The notes: generated by a model not told the origin, from the sequence alone. Shown: positions 17,306-28,271, counted from the stretch's first letter. The stretch is 64,000 nucleotides of DNA from Alphaproteobacteria bacterium (GCA_009908505.1 JAAAPD010000069.1:1-64000), one strand, 5' to 3'. Program-made: numbers and translations.

Positions 17306-18219
17306 CATGGCCCGGTCAGTCGCAGATCGGCGGCGACGGGGTAATGATCACTCGGCCAGGTGTCGCCGAACCTGCGGCGCAGGACCACCGGGTCGCCCAG
17401 CGGGACAATCCCGGCCGAGTGCGCGATATGGTCGATCGCGCCGAACAGGTTGATGCCGCGGTTGAAATGATAGGTCGCGCCGTCCACGTGCAGGAAGGAC
17501 AAGCCGGCCTGTTCCAGCTGGTCCATCGTCGCCGCACCGTGCATGGCGTTGATGTCGCCCACCAGCAGCACCGGGGTGCCGGCGTCGATCACGGGCGCGA
17601 TCCGGTCCCGCACGAGGGCCGCCGAAAGGCGCCGGTTCGAGCGGCTGCGATACTCGAAATGGACGTTGACGACCCGGACCCGCTGGCCGGTGGCATCCTG
17701 GAACTCGGCCCAACTGGCAAAGGCGGGCCACGACCCGTCGAAGGTGCGCGAATAGATCACGTCCGGCGTTTCGGAAAAGAAGAACCAACCCTGGTCCAGC
17801 AGCGTCAGCCGGTCCGTGCGGTAGAGCATCGGCTGGGTTGAGGGAAAGTCCGCCGGATCGCCCGTGGCCGCGGCCGCGACACCGGGGTTGCGCTGCAGCA
17901 GGTAGTCCAGCGTCAGGTTGGTGCCGTCACGATTGGTGGCAGGAAAGGTCTCGGATTCCTGCAGCGCGAAGAGGTCCGCGCCAATGGCCTTGAAGGCCGC
18001 GTCGAGGGGCGCCTTGCGGCGGTGCCAGCCCTGTTCCGACCACGGCCCGTCGCCCGCCGACTGGACGATGTAATGCACGTTGAGCGTGGCGACCCGCAGC
18101 GCGCCCTCGGGTCTGGGGGGCAGGGACTCGTCGCCGGAATTGACGATATGCGAGCCGCAGGCCAGCAGCAGCAGGGCAAGGGCCAACCCCCCAAGGGTCT
18201 TGAGAAGACGCGCGATCAT
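17305..18219 (-). CDS. Endonuclease/exonuclease/phosphatase-family lipoprotein
   Basis: A 304-residue protein with an N-terminal signal and a lipobox ending at Cys21 (LALALLLLACGSHIV), so it is probably anchored on the periplasmic side. The DNase I-like fold is visible as RVATLNVHYI, LFALQESETF (metal-binding Glu), VLLVGDINAMHG and the C-terminal SDHYPVAADL. Family members hydrolyse phosphodiesters or phosphoesters of nucleic acids, lipids or inositols; the substrate is not predictable. The start at 18219 is chosen to give the signal peptide. Confidence 0.85.
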   Translation of the reverse strand: MIARLLKTLGGLALALLLLACGSHIVNSGDESLPPRPEGALRVATLNVHYIVQSAGDGPWSEQGWHRRKAPLDAAFKAIGADLFALQESETFPATNRDGTNLTLDYLLQRNPGVAAAATGDPADFPSTQPMLYRTDRLTLLDQGWFFFSETPDVIYSRTFDGSWPAFASWAEFQDATGQRVRVVNVHFEYRSRSNRRLSAALVRDRIAPVIDAGTPVLLVGDINAMHGAATMDQLEQAGLSFLHVDGATYHFNRGINLFGAIDHIAHSAGIVPLGDPVVLRRRFGDTWPSDHYPVAADLRLTGP

Positions 18220-18259
18220 GACCGGCACACTGCCCTGACACCGCCCCCCGCGATAGGTG

Positions 18260-18832
18260 TCATCTCGCAGACGTGATCCCCAGCCGTGCCGACAGCCCGG
18301 CCTCCAGCGCGGTGATGTCGGGAACGACCGTGAACAGGTCCAAAAGTCCGGCACCGGCAAAGCCCTGCGCGACGATCTGGTCGGTCAGGGCGATCAGCGC
18401 ATCCCAGTAGCCGGCGGTGTTGAGCAGGAAGATCGGCTTGTCATGCAGCCCCAGCTGCGCCCAGGTCAACACCTCGAAGAACTCGTCCAGGCTGCCCGCG
18501 CCGCCAGGCAAAACGACGACCGCATGGGCATTCATCACCATGACCTTCTTGCGTTCATGCATGGTCTCGGTGACGATCAGCGTGGTCAGGTCGCGCTTGC
18601 CCACTTCGCGCGCCAGAAGATGCGCGGGGATCACGCCCAGGGTTTCGCCGCCGCGCGCCTGGGCCGCGCGGGCCACGCGGCCCATCAGCCCCACGTCGCC
18701 CGCCCCGTAGACCAGCCGCCAGCCCCGCGCGGCGATCAGCGTGCCGGTCGCCTCGGCGGCCGCTGCATAGGCCGGACCGGCCCCGTCACGAGAGCCGCAA
18801 TAGACGCAGATGGAGGTCGGATCATGGGGCAT
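18260..18832 (-). CDS. LOG-family (TIGR00730) nucleoside 5'-monophosphate phosphoribohydrolase-like protein
   Basis: A 190-residue Rossmann-fold protein. The family motif PGGxGTxxE appears as PGGAGSLDE (residues 109-117), with MHERKKVMV at 91-99. Studied homologues cleave the ribosyl bond of AMP or of cytokinin ribotides. In bacteria the physiological role is often unclear. The start at 18832 gives the family N-terminus ([11 protein letters not shown]). It is divergent from the LysM gene. Confidence 0.88.
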   Translation of the reverse strand: MPHDPTSICVYCGSRDGAGPAYAAAAEATGTLIAARGWRLVYGAGDVGLMGRVARAAQARGGETLGVIPAHLLAREVGKRDLTTLIVTETMHERKKVMVMNAHAVVVLPGGAGSLDEFFEVLTWAQLGLHDKPIFLLNTAGYWDALIALTDQIVAQGFAGAGLLDLFTVVPDITALEAGLSARLGITSAR

Positions 18833-18934
18833 CGGGAACCTGTGGGACAAAGTGGGCTTGCTTTGACCCTTGTTAGGCGGGTTGATACACTTTGCCAATG
18901 GAAAGGGAAGGCGCCCCGGCGGGACGGGGCGCGG

Positions 18935-20317
18935 ATGGGGACCCAGGTGAACGACAAGCTTTTGATATTCGGAGGCGGCGGCCTGGCCGTGGCGGCGATC
19001 GCGGCGGCCTTCATACTGCGACCGTTGCCCGACCGGACAGCCCCGTCGACCGCCCCCTCGGTGGCGGCGGTCGAAGAAACGGCGGCGGACCCCGTACCCG
19101 ATGGCACCGAGGCGGCGGTGCAGGAGGAGGATGCCCCCGAGGCCGTGCCCCAGCCCGAGCCCCGGCCCGAAGGCCCGCGCCTGGCACAGCTTGCGGTCGA
19201 GGCGGACGGCATGTCACTGATCTTCGGCCTGGCCAGTCCGGGCGCCGACGTGGCGATCGAAGTGGATGGCGAGACCGTCGACGTGGTCGCCGCCGATTCG
19301 ACGGGCAGTTTCCAGTCCTATCCCGAACTGGGCTATTCCGACAGCCCGCGCCTGCTGGCCTTCGTCGAGGACCCGGACGGGGCCGCGCGCCGCTCGCCCG
19401 AACGCTATGTCATCAATGCCAACCCCGCGCCCCGGCCGGAACCCGGTGCGGCCCTCGCCGAGGCGGCCCCGCAGGCCGCGACCCGACAGCCAGAGACCCC
19501 TGACGCCGTCGAGGACGTGACCATTGCAGAGACGGACGACCCTGGCCCGCCGACCGCGCCAGCCACCGATACCGCGACAGCCGCCGATACCGCGACAGCC
19601 GTGCGCGATGACGACGCCAACGGGTCGGCACCGGCCCCGGCCCCCACCATCGAGGCCGAGGCGCCGGTCAGCCCTGCCGCGCCGGTTGCCGGATCGGTTC
19701 CAGCGGTCCCCGAACCCCCTGCGTCCGAACCCCCCGCGCCCGAATCCGATGCCACCGGCCCGGTTCTGGCCGTGGGCGAGGACGGCGTGCGCGTAGTGCA
19801 GCCCAACCGGGCCCCCGACACCCCGCCCGAGGTCTTGTCCTCGGTGGCGCTGGACACCATCACCTATGACCCCGAGGGCGAGGTCATTCTGGCCGGGCGG
19901 GCCAGCGGCGAGGGCTTCGTGCGGGTCTACGTCGACAACCGGCCGGTCGGGACGCTTCCGGTGGATGCCGACGGGCGCTGGCGCACGGATCTGCCGCAGG
20001 TCGATACCGGCATTTACACGCTGCGCATCGACGAGGTGGATGCCGAGGGCGAGGTCGTCTCGCGCATCGAAAGCCTGTTCCGCCGCGAAGACCCCCAGAC
20101 CGTCGCCGCCGTCATGTCAGAGGAAACCGCCGATCCCGATTTCACAGTGGCCACGCGGACGATCCAGCCGGGCAACACGCTTTGGGCGATTGCCGAGGAA
20201 CGCTATGGCGCGGGCATACTTTATGTCGAGGTCTACGAAGCCAACCGCGATCGTATCCGCGACCCGGACCTGATCTATCCCGGCCAGGTCTTCACCCTGC
20301 CTGAGGTCACGCAGTGA
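18935..20317 (+). CDS. LysM-domain envelope protein with Ala/Pro-rich spacer
   Basis: A 460-residue protein with a single N-terminal helix ([20 protein letters not shown], about 9-28). Two Ala/Pro/Glu/Asp-rich low-complexity segments follow, separated by a small beta domain (residues about 85-150). A second beta-rich region (about 305-375) precedes a C-terminal LysM module from about residue 408 ([18 protein letters not shown] to [10 protein letters not shown]) that should bind peptidoglycan. The layout suits an inner-membrane anchored protein that reaches the wall. The start ATG at 18935 is preceded by a plain GC-rich leader. The stop overlaps the GTG of xdhC (GTGA). Confidence 0.85.
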   Translation: MGTQVNDKLLIFGGGGLAVAAIAAAFILRPLPDRTAPSTAPSVAAVEETAADPVPDGTEAAVQEEDAPEAVPQPEPRPEGPRLAQLAVEADGMSLIFGLASPGADVAIEVDGETVDVVAADSTGSFQSYPELGYSDSPRLLAFVEDPDGAARRSPERYVINANPAPRPEPGAALAEAAPQAATRQPETPDAVEDVTIAETDDPGPPTAPATDTATAADTATAVRDDDANGSAPAPAPTIEAEAPVSPAAPVAGSVPAVPEPPASEPPAPESDATGPVLAVGEDGVRVVQPNRAPDTPPEVLSSVALDTITYDPEGEVILAGRASGEGFVRVYVDNRPVGTLPVDADGRWRTDLPQVDTGIYTLRIDEVDAEGEVVSRIESLFRREDPQTVAAVMSEETADPDFTVATRTIQPGNTLWAIAEERYGAGILYVEVYEANRDRIRDPDLIYPGQVFTLPEVTQ

Positions 20318-21276
20318 CAGGCGACATCCCCGCATTGGCGCTGGACTGGCACCGGGCGCGGCGGTGCGTGGCGCTGGCCACGGTGGTGGAAACCTGGGGA
20401 TCTGCCCCGCGGCCCGTGGGCAGCCAGCTGGTGATCGACGGGCAGGGCGCGATGGAAGGCTCGGTCTCTGGCGGCTGCGTCGAGGGGGCGGTGATCACCG
20501 AGGCGCTGGAGGCTCTTGAGGACGGCAAGCCCCGGCTGCTGGACTATGGCGTCAGCGACGACGACGCCTTTGCCGTCGGCCTGGCCTGTGGCGGGCGCAT
20601 CCGGGTTCTGGTCGATCCGGTCGGACCGATCCTGTCCGAGGCGCTTCTGGCCGACCTGGTCGAGACCCGGGCGGCGCGCCGGCCGGTCGCGCTGGTGGCG
20701 GACCTTGAAAGCGGAACGCGCCGCCTTGCGCCCGCGGGCGATTACCCCGACCGGTTCCGCATGGATCGCTCGGGTGTCGAGGAAGACGGCCGAACCTTCG
20801 TCGCCGTGCACAACCCGCCCTTGCGCATGATCGTGGTCGGCGCGGTGCATATCGCCCAGACGTTATTGCCCATGGCGCGCGCCTGCGGCTATGACCCGGT
20901 GCTGGTCGATCCGCGCCCGGCCTTCGCCGCCGAGGCGCGGTTTCCTGGCGAGGCCATCCGCGACGATTGGCCGGACGCGGCGCTGGCGGCCATTGGGCTG
21001 GACCCGCGCGCCTGCGTCGTGACGCTGACGCACGATCCCAAGCTGGATGATCCCGCGATCATGGCCGCGCTGCGCTCGGACGTGTTCTACCTGGGCTGCC
21101 TGGGGTCGACCCGGACTCATGACAAGCGCGTCGCCCGGCTGACCGAGGCCGGCTTTTCCCAAGCCGAGATCACGCGCATCCACGCGCCGGTGGGTCTGGA
21201 TCTCGGCGCCCGTAGCCCCGCCGAGATCGCGGTCAGCATCATGGCCGAGGTCACCCAGAGGTTGCGGCGCCCCTGA
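20314..21276 (+). CDS. XdhC/CoxF-family molybdenum hydroxylase maturation factor
   Basis: A 320-residue protein with an N-terminal XdhC domain ([33 protein letters not shown]) and a C-terminal Rossmann domain ([30 protein letters not shown]). XdhC proteins bind the Mo cofactor and help insert the sulfurated cofactor into xanthine dehydrogenase or CO dehydrogenase-type enzymes. It lies just upstream of coxSLM, so it probably serves that enzyme. It starts at a GTG overlapping the LysM stop. Confidence 0.88.
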   Translation: MTGDIPALALDWHRARRCVALATVVETWGSAPRPVGSQLVIDGQGAMEGSVSGGCVEGAVITEALEALEDGKPRLLDYGVSDDDAFAVGLACGGRIRVLVDPVGPILSEALLADLVETRAARRPVALVADLESGTRRLAPAGDYPDRFRMDRSGVEEDGRTFVAVHNPPLRMIVVGAVHIAQTLLPMARACGYDPVLVDPRPAFAAEARFPGEAIRDDWPDAALAAIGLDPRACVVTLTHDPKLDDPAIMAALRSDVFYLGCLGSTRTHDKRVARLTEAGFSQAEITRIHAPVGLDLGARSPAEIAVSIMAEVTQRLRRP

Positions 21277-21382
21277 CGCGGGCCAAACGCGACGCATTTC
21301 TGGGCAATCGCGTCAATCTTGGGCTTTCCAAGGGTGGGGTCCCCATGGTTGACTGACCAAAACGCATCCAGGGAGGAATATC

Positions 21383-21868
<486 letters not shown>

Positions 21869-21939
21869 GGATTGTCGAGGAGACGTCTTGAGGCGCCGGG
21901 TCCGTTTGGACGCCAGGTGCTCACAGGGAGGAGATAGAA

Positions 21940-24312
21940 ATGCCGAAAGATCATGGAATTGGCGCCAGTCCGATGCGCCGCGAAGATGTCCGGTTCCTGA
22001 CGGGCCGGGGCAAGTATACCGATGACATCGCCCTGCAGGGCCAGGCCCACGCGGTCTTTGCCCGGTCCCAGGTGGCCAATGGTGTCATCACATCCATCGA
22101 CACGTCCGAGGCGGAAAAGATGCCCGGCGTGCTGGCCGTCTTCACCGGCGAGGATTTCGTCGATGTCGGCGGCAACCCGGCCGGCTGGCAGATCAACAGC
22201 CGCGACGGCGAGCCGATGAAGGAACCCAAGCGCCCGGTTCTGGCCCATGGCAAGGTGCGCCATGTGGGCGACGCCTATGCCGCCGTCATCGCCGAGACCG
22301 AGGAACAGGCACGCGATGCCGCCGAGGCCATCGTCGCCGAGATCGACGAACAGCCCGCCGTGGTGGACATGGGCGCCGCTCTGAAAGAGGGCGCTCCGCT
22401 GGTCCATGACGAGATCGGCACCAACCAGTGTTTCGACTGGGGCTGGATCGAGGACAACCGCGCGGCCACGGACGAAGCGATCAAGAACGCGCCGCATGTC
22501 ACCACGCTGGAACTGGTCAACAACCGGCTGGTGCCCAACGCCATGGAACCCCGTGCCTCGACCGCCGATTACGATCCGGGCACGGGTGATTACACGCTTT
22601 ACACCACGTCGCAGAACCCGCATCTGACACGGCTTCTGATTTCGGCCTTCGTGCTGGGCATCCCGGAGAACAAGCTCAAGGTCGTGGCGCCCGACGTGGG
22701 CGGCGGCTTCGGCTCGAAAATCTACCACTACGGCGAAGAAGCGCTGGTGCTGGCCGCGGCCAAGAAGATCGGCCGGCCCGTGCGCTGGACGGCGAGCCGG
22801 TCCGAAAGCTTCCTGACCGATGCCCATGGCCGCGATCACGTGACCAAGATCGAACTGGCCTGCGAAAAGGACGGCACCTTCATCGCGTTCCGGACCGAGA
22901 CCATGGCCAATGTCGGCGCCTACCTGTCGAACTTTTCGACCGCGACGCCGACCTTCCTGCACGGCACGCTGATGGCGGGGAACTATGCCGTGCCCAATGT
23001 CTATGTGAACGTGAAGGCCGTGTTCACCAACACCGCGCCCGTGGATGCCTATCGCGGGGCAGGGCGTCCCGAGGCGACCTATTCGCTGGAGCGCGTGATC
23101 GACATGGCCGCCCGCGAGCTGGGCATCGACCCGCTGGACATCCGGCGCCGCAACTTCGTCCAACCCGACCAGTTCCCGTTCACCAGCGCCGCCGGCCTGG
23201 AATACGATACCGGCAATTACGGCGCGCTGGTCGACAAGCTGGAAGAGATGATCGACCGCAAGGGGTTCGAGGCGCGCCGCAAGGCAAGCGAGAAGAACGG
23301 CAAGCTGCGCGGCCTGGGCGTGAACACCTATATCGAGGCCTGCGGCATCGCGCCTTCGAATCTTGTGGGCGTGCTGGGCTCGCGCGTGGGGCTTTATGAT
23401 GCGGCCACCGTGCGGGTGAACGCCACCGGCAACATCGCCGTCATGGTCGGCGCCCACAGCCACGGGCAGGGGCACGAAACCGCGTTCCCGCAGGTGGTGG
23501 CCGGCATGTTGGGTATCGACGAGAACAGCGTCGAGATCGTCCATGGCGACACCTCCAAGATCCCCTTCGGCATGGGCACCTATGGGTCGCGGTCGCTGGC
23601 GGTCTGCGGCTCGGCCGTTGTGCGCGCCACCGAGAAGGTGATCAACAAGGGCAAGAAGATCGCCGCCCACATGCTGGAGGCGTCCGAGGCGGATATCGAG
23701 TTCGCCGACGGGCAATTCAGCGTGGCCGGCACGGACAAGTTCGTGGGCTTCGGCGACGTGGCGCTCAAGGCCTATATTCCGCATGACTTCCCGCTCGAAG
23801 AGGTCGAACCGGGGCTGGAGGAAACCGCCTTTTACGACCCGGCGAACTTCACCTACCCGGCGGGGGCCTATGCCTGCGAGGTCGAGGTGGACCCCGACAC
23901 CGGCAAGGTCACGATCGACCGCTTCGCCGCGGCCGACGATTTCGGCAATGTCATCAACCCGATGATCGTGTCAGGCCAGGTCCATGGCGGGCTGGCCCAG
24001 GGGATCGGGCAGGCGCTGCTGGAACACACGACCTATGACGCGGATGGTCAGCTGATCTCGGCCAGCTACATGGATTACGCCATGCCGCGTGCCGATGACG
24101 TGCCGTTCTACAGTGTCGACCATTCCTGCCAGACTCCTTGCACTCACAACCCGCTGGGCGTGAAGGGCTGCGGTGAGGCGGGGGCCATCGGCAGCCCGCC
24201 CTCGGTGGTCAATGCCGTGATCGACGCGTTGCAATCGGGCGGCCATTCCAACGTCACCCATATCGACATGCCGCTGACGCCTTCGCGCGTGTGGTCGGCG
24301 ATGAACAGCTAA
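21940..24312 (+). CDS. coxL: CO dehydrogenase-type large subunit, form II
   Basis: A 790-residue molybdopterin-cytosine-dinucleotide-binding subunit. The active-site loop reads AYRGAGR at residues 370-376, the form II signature. Form I enzymes, which are proven CO oxidisers, have AYRCSFR with a Cys ligand. Other family motifs are [24 protein letters not shown] and [15 protein letters not shown] with the catalytic Glu746. Form II enzymes are widespread in roseobacters, but form II alone has generally not supported CO oxidation. The true substrate may therefore be another aldehyde or heterocycle. Confidence 0.93.
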   Translation: MPKDHGIGASPMRREDVRFLTGRGKYTDDIALQGQAHAVFARSQVANGVITSIDTSEAEKMPGVLAVFTGEDFVDVGGNPAGWQINSRDGEPMKEPKRPVLAHGKVRHVGDAYAAVIAETEEQARDAAEAIVAEIDEQPAVVDMGAALKEGAPLVHDEIGTNQCFDWGWIEDNRAATDEAIKNAPHVTTLELVNNRLVPNAMEPRASTADYDPGTGDYTLYTTSQNPHLTRLLISAFVLGIPENKLKVVAPDVGGGFGSKIYHYGEEALVLAAAKKIGRPVRWTASRSESFLTDAHGRDHVTKIELACEKDGTFIAFRTETMANVGAYLSNFSTATPTFLHGTLMAGNYAVPNVYVNVKAVFTNTAPVDAYRGAGRPEATYSLERVIDMAARELGIDPLDIRRRNFVQPDQFPFTSAAGLEYDTGNYGALVDKLEEMIDRKGFEARRKASEKNGKLRGLGVNTYIEACGIAPSNLVGVLGSRVGLYDAATVRVNATGNIAVMVGAHSHGQGHETAFPQVVAGMLGIDENSVEIVHGDTSKIPFGMGTYGSRSLAVCGSAVVRATEKVINKGKKIAAHMLEASEADIEFADGQFSVAGTDKFVGFGDVALKAYIPHDFPLEEVEPGLEETAFYDPANFTYPAGAYACEVEVDPDTGKVTIDRFAAADDFGNVINPMIVSGQVHGGLAQGIGQALLEHTTYDADGQLISASYMDYAMPRADDVPFYSVDHSCQTPCTHNPLGVKGCGEAGAIGSPPSVVNAVIDALQSGGHSNVTHIDMPLTPSRVWSAMNS

Positions 24313-24325
24313 GGAGGCGCTCAGA

Positions 24326-25117
24326 ATGTATGCTTTCGATATCGAACGGCCGACCCGGATTGCCGATGCGGTCAAACTGCTTTCCGATTCCAGCGAAAGC
24401 CAGCCGCTGGGCGGCGGCCAGACCCTGATCCCGACGCTGAAACAGCGCCTGGCCATGCCGGAACGGCTGGTCAGCCTCACGGCGATCCCGGAAATGCAGG
24501 GCGTGTGCCTGTCGGATGATGGCGCATTGTGTATCGGCGGGGCCACGACCCATGCCACCGTGGCGGCCGAGGCCGGCGCCTATCCGGCCCTGGCCGCGCT
24601 GGCCGCGAATATCGGCGACCCGGCGGTGCGCAATCGCGGAACCATCGGCGGCAGCCTGGCCAATAACGACCCTTCGGCCTGCTATCCGGCCGCGGCGCTG
24701 GGCTCGGGGGCGACGATCATCACCAACACCCGCGAGATCGCCGCGGATGACTATTTCCAGGGCATGTTCACCACCGCGCTGGACGACGGCGAGATCATCA
24801 CCGAGCTGCGCTTCCCTGTGTCGGAGGCGGCGAATTACCAGAAATTCGACCAGCCGGCCTCGCGCTTTGCCCTGACGGGTGTGTTCGTGGCCAAGTTTGC
24901 CGACGGTGTGCGGGTGGCGATCACCGGGGCCTCTGAAGAGGGCGTTATTCGCTGGAGCGAGGCCGAAGAGGCACTGTCCAAGGACTTCTCTGCGGATGCG
25001 ATCTCGGGGCTCGACCTGTCCGGCGACGGCATGATCAGCGACCTGCACGGGTCGGGCGATTACCGGGCCCATCTTGCCAAGGTGCTGACCGGCCGCGCGG
25101 TATCAGCCGCGGCCTGA
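24326..25117 (+). CDS. coxM: CO dehydrogenase-type (form II) FAD-binding medium subunit
   Basis: A 263-residue FAD-binding subunit. The two flavin motifs are GGGQTLIP (29-36) and NRGTIGGSLANNDP (103-116). It accepts electrons from CoxS and hands them on to a quinone or other acceptor. It starts 13 bases after coxL with aaggaggc as ribosome site. A terminator at 25143 closes the cluster; no coxD, coxE or coxG is present nearby. Confidence 0.93.
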   Translation: MYAFDIERPTRIADAVKLLSDSSESQPLGGGQTLIPTLKQRLAMPERLVSLTAIPEMQGVCLSDDGALCIGGATTHATVAAEAGAYPALAALAANIGDPAVRNRGTIGGSLANNDPSACYPAAALGSGATIITNTREIAADDYFQGMFTTALDDGEIITELRFPVSEAANYQKFDQPASRFALTGVFVAKFADGVRVAITGASEEGVIRWSEAEEALSKDFSADAISGLDLSGDGMISDLHGSGDYRAHLAKVLTGRAVSAAA

Positions 25118-25142
25118 GACCGGCGCAACAGGATGGTGAATT

Positions 25143-25171
25143 GGGGCTGCGCGGATCGCGTGGCCCCTTTT
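25143..25171 (+). terminator. Intrinsic terminator of the coxSLM operon
   Basis: GGGGCTGCGCG (25143-25153) pairs with CGCGTGGCCCC (25157-25167) with two wobbles around a GAT loop, followed by TTTT. It lies 26 bp past the coxM stop. Confidence 0.8.
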
Positions 25172-25241
25172 CTACCCGGTTTGATCGGGATCATTGGCGC
25201 AAGGCCTCCGGTCTGGCGTCCTGAGCAACAGGAGGTGCCAC

Positions 25242-25580
25242 ATGACCAAGAAAGACAAGACCGCAGACGACCCGATGGGCCAGGTCTCCGAGATGATGGC
25301 CCAGTGGCAGAAGATGGGGCTGGGGGCCATGAACAACATGGGCGCCGGCTGGATGGAGGCCATGTCGGACATGGGTAGCGAATGGCTGCATTTCCTGTCC
25401 GAGCGCGTGGCAAAGGACGTGGATTTCCAGCACAAGCTGCTGCACGCGAAATCCCCGCAGGACATCCAGAAGATCCAGTCAGAGTTCTTCCAGGCCGCAG
25501 TCGATGATTATGCCAATGAAACCGGCAAGATGGTGCAGTTGAGCCGCAAGGTCTTCGAGCCGAACAAGGACGATGGCTAG
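25242..25580 (+). CDS. Phasin-family protein
   Basis: A 112-residue, mostly helical protein with the phasin pattern: a Met-rich amphipathic first half (QVSEMMAQWQKMGLGAMNNM) and SEFFQAAVDDYANETGKM in the second. Phasins coat polyhydroxyalkanoate granules. It is shorter than many phasins and no PHA synthase is in the window, so the granule role is inferred. The start at 25242 follows an excellent ribosome site (aggaggtg). Confidence 0.7.
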   Translation: MTKKDKTADDPMGQVSEMMAQWQKMGLGAMNNMGAGWMEAMSDMGSEWLHFLSERVAKDVDFQHKLLHAKSPQDIQKIQSEFFQAAVDDYANETGKMVQLSRKVFEPNKDDG

Positions 25581-25603
25581 ACGGATGTGCCGCCCGGCAT
25601 AGG

Positions 25604-25634
25604 AAAAGCGCCCCCGCATGGCGGAGGCGCTTTT
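25604..25634. terminator. Bidirectional terminator between the phasin gene and infC
   Basis: AAAAGCGCC-CCCGC-ATG-GCGGA-GGCGCTTTT is a nearly perfect palindrome with A and T runs at the two ends. It can stop transcription from the phasin gene on the plus strand and infC on the minus strand. Confidence 0.85.
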
Positions 25635-25656
25635 CAAGGAACGGGCCGTGGTGGGC

Positions 25657-26208
25657 TCAACCCTTCTGCGGCAACGGTCCGATCATCATGACCATCTGGC
25701 GGCCTTCCATCTTGGGCATGTTTTCCACCTTGCCCAGCTCCTTGACGTCCTCGGCCACCCGTTCCAGCAATTCGCGGCCAAGATTCTGGTGGGCCATCTC
25801 GCGACCGCGGAACCGCAGCGTGACCTTCACCTTGTCGCCCTTTTCGAGGAACTTGGTGACGTTCTTCATCTTGACGTCGTAGTCATGGCTGTCGGTGTTG
25901 GGCCGGAACTTGACCTCTTTGACCTCGATGACCTTCTGTTTCTTCTTGGCCTCGGATTCCCGCTTTTGCTGTTCGTATTTGTATTTTCCGAAATCCATGA
26001 TCTTGCACACGGGCGGATTGGCATTGGGCGAGATTTCGACCAGGTCCAGCCCCACCTCTGCTGCAAGGGTCATGGCGCGGTCCGGCGAGACGACGCCGAC
26101 ATTCTCTCCGTTGGGGCCGATCAGACGGATTTCGGGGGCCCGGATGCGATCATTGACACGGGGGCCGGTGTCGCGCGTGGGCGGCGCGTTGTGAGGTCTG
26201 CGGGCTAT
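25657..26208 (-). CDS. infC: Translation initiation factor IF-3
   Basis: Binds the 30S subunit, checks the start codon and keeps subunits apart. The C-terminal domain is complete ([20 protein letters not shown]). The N-terminal domain ([20 protein letters not shown]) lies upstream of the first in-frame ATG at 26073. The conserved beginning [17 protein letters not shown] has no in-frame ATG, GTG or TTG. The best start is an ATA at 26208-26206, eight bases after AAAGGA, giving 183 residues. E. coli infC uses AUU for autoregulation, and this AUA would fit that scheme. Starting at 26073 would remove most of the N-terminal domain. Confidence 0.9.
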   Translation of the reverse strand: MARRPHNAPPTRDTGPRVNDRIRAPEIRLIGPNGENVGVVSPDRAMTLAAEVGLDLVEISPNANPPVCKIMDFGKYKYEQQKRESEAKKKQKVIEVKEVKFRPNTDSHDYDVKMKNVTKFLEKGDKVKVTLRFRGREMAHQNLGRELLERVAEDVKELGKVENMPKMEGRQMVMMIGPLPQKG

Positions 26209-26419
26209 GGGTCTTGTCCTTTTGTCGCTGGATTTGAGCCTGCAAGGTAAACGCGTGCCGGGTGGCGTTCAAGGCCTGTTTCGGGGGCCTGTCGGGCTGT
26301 TTTCCGCAAGGGGGAAGGCATCGGGGCGCTTCCCGCTTTTCACCGGGCCGCGCTCGTGAAATAGAAGGGGGGCAAGGTCCGACCAAGGGCCGATCTTGAG
26401 TTTTGAAAGGACTGATACC

Positions 26420-27238
26420 ATGCGTGCGATCATCATCATCGTTGTGGTGGCCGGGCTGGTCTTCTTCGGATACCAGTATTTCGTCAACGAACAGACCCCG
26501 ACCGAGACCGTGTCCGAACTGACCGGACAGGCCGAAGAGGCCGCCAGCGATGCCGCGGATGCGGCCGAAAACGCTGGCGAGGCCGCGGGTGACGCGGCGG
26601 GCGAGGCGGCCGAGGGCGCCGAGGACATGGCCACGGATGCCGTCGAGGGGGCCGAAGAGACCGCGACCGCCGTCGAAGAGGCCGTGCAGGAGGCTGCCGA
26701 AGGGGCCGAGGACGCCGTCGACGAGGCCGTTTCTGAAGCCACCGAGGCCGCGGAAGAGGCCGCCACCGCCGTACAGGACGCCGTTGAAGGCGCGACCGAG
26801 ACCGTGACCGAGGGCGCCGAGGACGCCGCCGAAGGCGCCGAGGATATGGCCACCGATGCCGTCGAGGGCGCCGAGGAGATGGCCGAGGACGCCGCCGAAG
26901 CCACCGGCGACGCGGTCGAAGAGGCCGGCGATGCCGTCGAAGGCGCCACCGACTCGGTCGAGGAGGCCACCGACGAGGCAGCCGAAGGGTCCGCCGATAT
27001 GCCCGAAACCACCGAGGAAACCGCCGAGGCGACCGAGGAGACCGAGGCCGGCACCGACATCTCGACGCTGCTTGACGCCGAAAATTTCGACCCCGCCAAA
27101 GTGTCGGAATGGATCGAGAATTCGGACCTGAATCCGTTGGTCAAGCAGTCGCTAAACACCGCCGTGGACCAGGCCGCCGAAAATCCCGACCTGATCCCGG
27201 GTGTGATCGAACAGATCCGCGAGGCTGCCGGGCTCTGA
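26420..27238 (+). CDS. Membrane-anchored acidic Glu/Ala-repeat protein (LEA-like)
   Basis: A 272-residue protein with an N-terminal membrane helix (MRAIIIIVVVAGLVFFGYQY). Then come about 180 residues of Ala, Glu, Asp, Thr and Val repeats with an 11-residue-like phase. EGAEDMATDAVEGAEE occurs twice. This amphipathic, very acidic helix pattern resembles LEA-type or apolipoprotein-like repeats. A short folded C-terminal domain follows (DISTLLDAENFDPAKVSEWI to VIEQIREAAGL). The function is unknown; envelope stress or desiccation protection is only a guess. The start at 26420 has gaaagga upstream, and a strong terminator follows. Confidence 0.8.
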   Translation: MRAIIIIVVVAGLVFFGYQYFVNEQTPTETVSELTGQAEEAASDAADAAENAGEAAGDAAGEAAEGAEDMATDAVEGAEETATAVEEAVQEAAEGAEDAVDEAVSEATEAAEEAATAVQDAVEGATETVTEGAEDAAEGAEDMATDAVEGAEEMAEDAAEATGDAVEEAGDAVEGATDSVEEATDEAAEGSADMPETTEETAEATEETEAGTDISTLLDAENFDPAKVSEWIENSDLNPLVKQSLNTAVDQAAENPDLIPGVIEQIREAAGL

Positions 27239-27261
27239 CCCGCGCAGAACGGCAAAGCGAA

Positions 27262-27296
27262 GGGGCCGCCCCGAAAGGAGCGGCCCCTTTTCTTTT
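27262..27296 (+). terminator. Intrinsic terminator after the acidic-repeat gene
   Basis: GGGGCCGC (27262-27269) pairs with GCGGCCCC (27280-27287) around CCCGAAAGGA, followed by TTTTCTTTT. Confidence 0.9.
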
Positions 27297-27334
27297 GCCC
27301 ATCGCCGGGGCGCGACGGCGCCCGGCCCCGGCCC

Positions 27335-28210
27335 TCAGTCCAGGAACGCCTTTTCCACGACGTAATGGGCGGGCTTGGAATTGGCGCCTTCCTCCAGCCC
27401 GTATTCCTCGAGCATTTCCTTGAGTTCGAGATTGAAGGCCAGGTTGCCGCAGATCATCGCCCGGTCGGTGCCGGGCGACAGGGGCGGCACGCCAAGATCC
27501 TCGAACGCCTCGCCCGAACGCATCAGGTCGGTGATGCGGCCCATCTTGGGGCTCTCTTCGCGGGTGGTGGTCGGGTAGTAGTGGATCTTGTCGGCGAAAC
27601 CCTCGCCGATCAGTTCGGCCAGCAGCTCATCGTTGCGGATGCTCTCGATCAGCTCTGCGCCATAGGTCAGCTCGCCCAACTCGCGGCAGGTATGGGTGAT
27701 GAAGACCTGATCGTAATCCTCGTAGGTCTGCGGGTCGCGCAGAAGCGAGGCAAAGGGCGCGAAGCCGGTGCCGGTGGCGAAAAACCAGATCCGCTTGCCC
27801 GGCAGCAGCGCATCATGCACCAGCGTGCCGACCGGCTTGGGGCGCAGGATGATCTGGTCGCCCGGCTCGATATGCTGCAACTTGCTGGTCAGCGGCCCGT
27901 CCGGCACCTTGATCGAGTAGAATTCCAGCTCGTCATCCCAGGACGGCGAGGCGATGGAATAGGCCCGCAAGAGCGGCTTCTGCTTGCCGGTCTTGGGGTC
28001 CGGGTCGCCCATCAGTCCGATCATCACGAACTCTCCCGAACGGAAACGCAAGGATTGCGGCCGGGTCACCTTGAAGGAAAACAGGCGGTCGGTGTAATGG
28101 CGCACCTCCTTGACGGTCTGGGCGTCGGGCAGGTCGCGGGTGGCCTTGAGGGCAGCGGCTTCGGTCACGGGTGTCATCTCTGTCATATCTGCGTCGCGGC
28201 ATGTATCCAT
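27335..28210 (-). CDS. fpr: Ferredoxin-NADP(+) reductase
   Basis: A 291-residue FAD flavoprotein that moves electrons between NADPH and ferredoxin or flavodoxin. The FAD motif is LLRAYSIASPSWDDELEFYS. The pyridine nucleotide part contains WFFATGTGFAPFASLLRDP and MICGNLAFNLELKEML, and the C-terminus (HYVVEKAFLD) is typical of the Rhodobacter-type enzyme. It lies 61 bp downstream of the sulfate-reduction genes and could supply reduced ferredoxin to sulfite reductase. The start at 28210 has aaggggg at good spacing; ATGs at 28186 and 28177 are alternatives. Confidence 0.9.
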   Translation of the reverse strand: MDTCRDADMTEMTPVTEAAALKATRDLPDAQTVKEVRHYTDRLFSFKVTRPQSLRFRSGEFVMIGLMGDPDPKTGKQKPLLRAYSIASPSWDDELEFYSIKVPDGPLTSKLQHIEPGDQIILRPKPVGTLVHDALLPGKRIWFFATGTGFAPFASLLRDPQTYEDYDQVFITHTCRELGELTYGAELIESIRNDELLAELIGEGFADKIHYYPTTTREESPKMGRITDLMRSGEAFEDLGVPPLSPGTDRAMICGNLAFNLELKEMLEEYGLEEGANSKPAHYVVEKAFLD

Positions 28211-28271
28211 GCCACGCCCCCTTCTAGTCCTTGATCTGTGTCAGTTAAAGGTGTCCCGTGGACACAGGTTT

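Noticed and set aside
21940-24312. Form I CO dehydrogenase
   Set aside because: The active-site loop is AYRGAGR and the gene order is S-L-M; form I has AYRCSFR and M-S-L.
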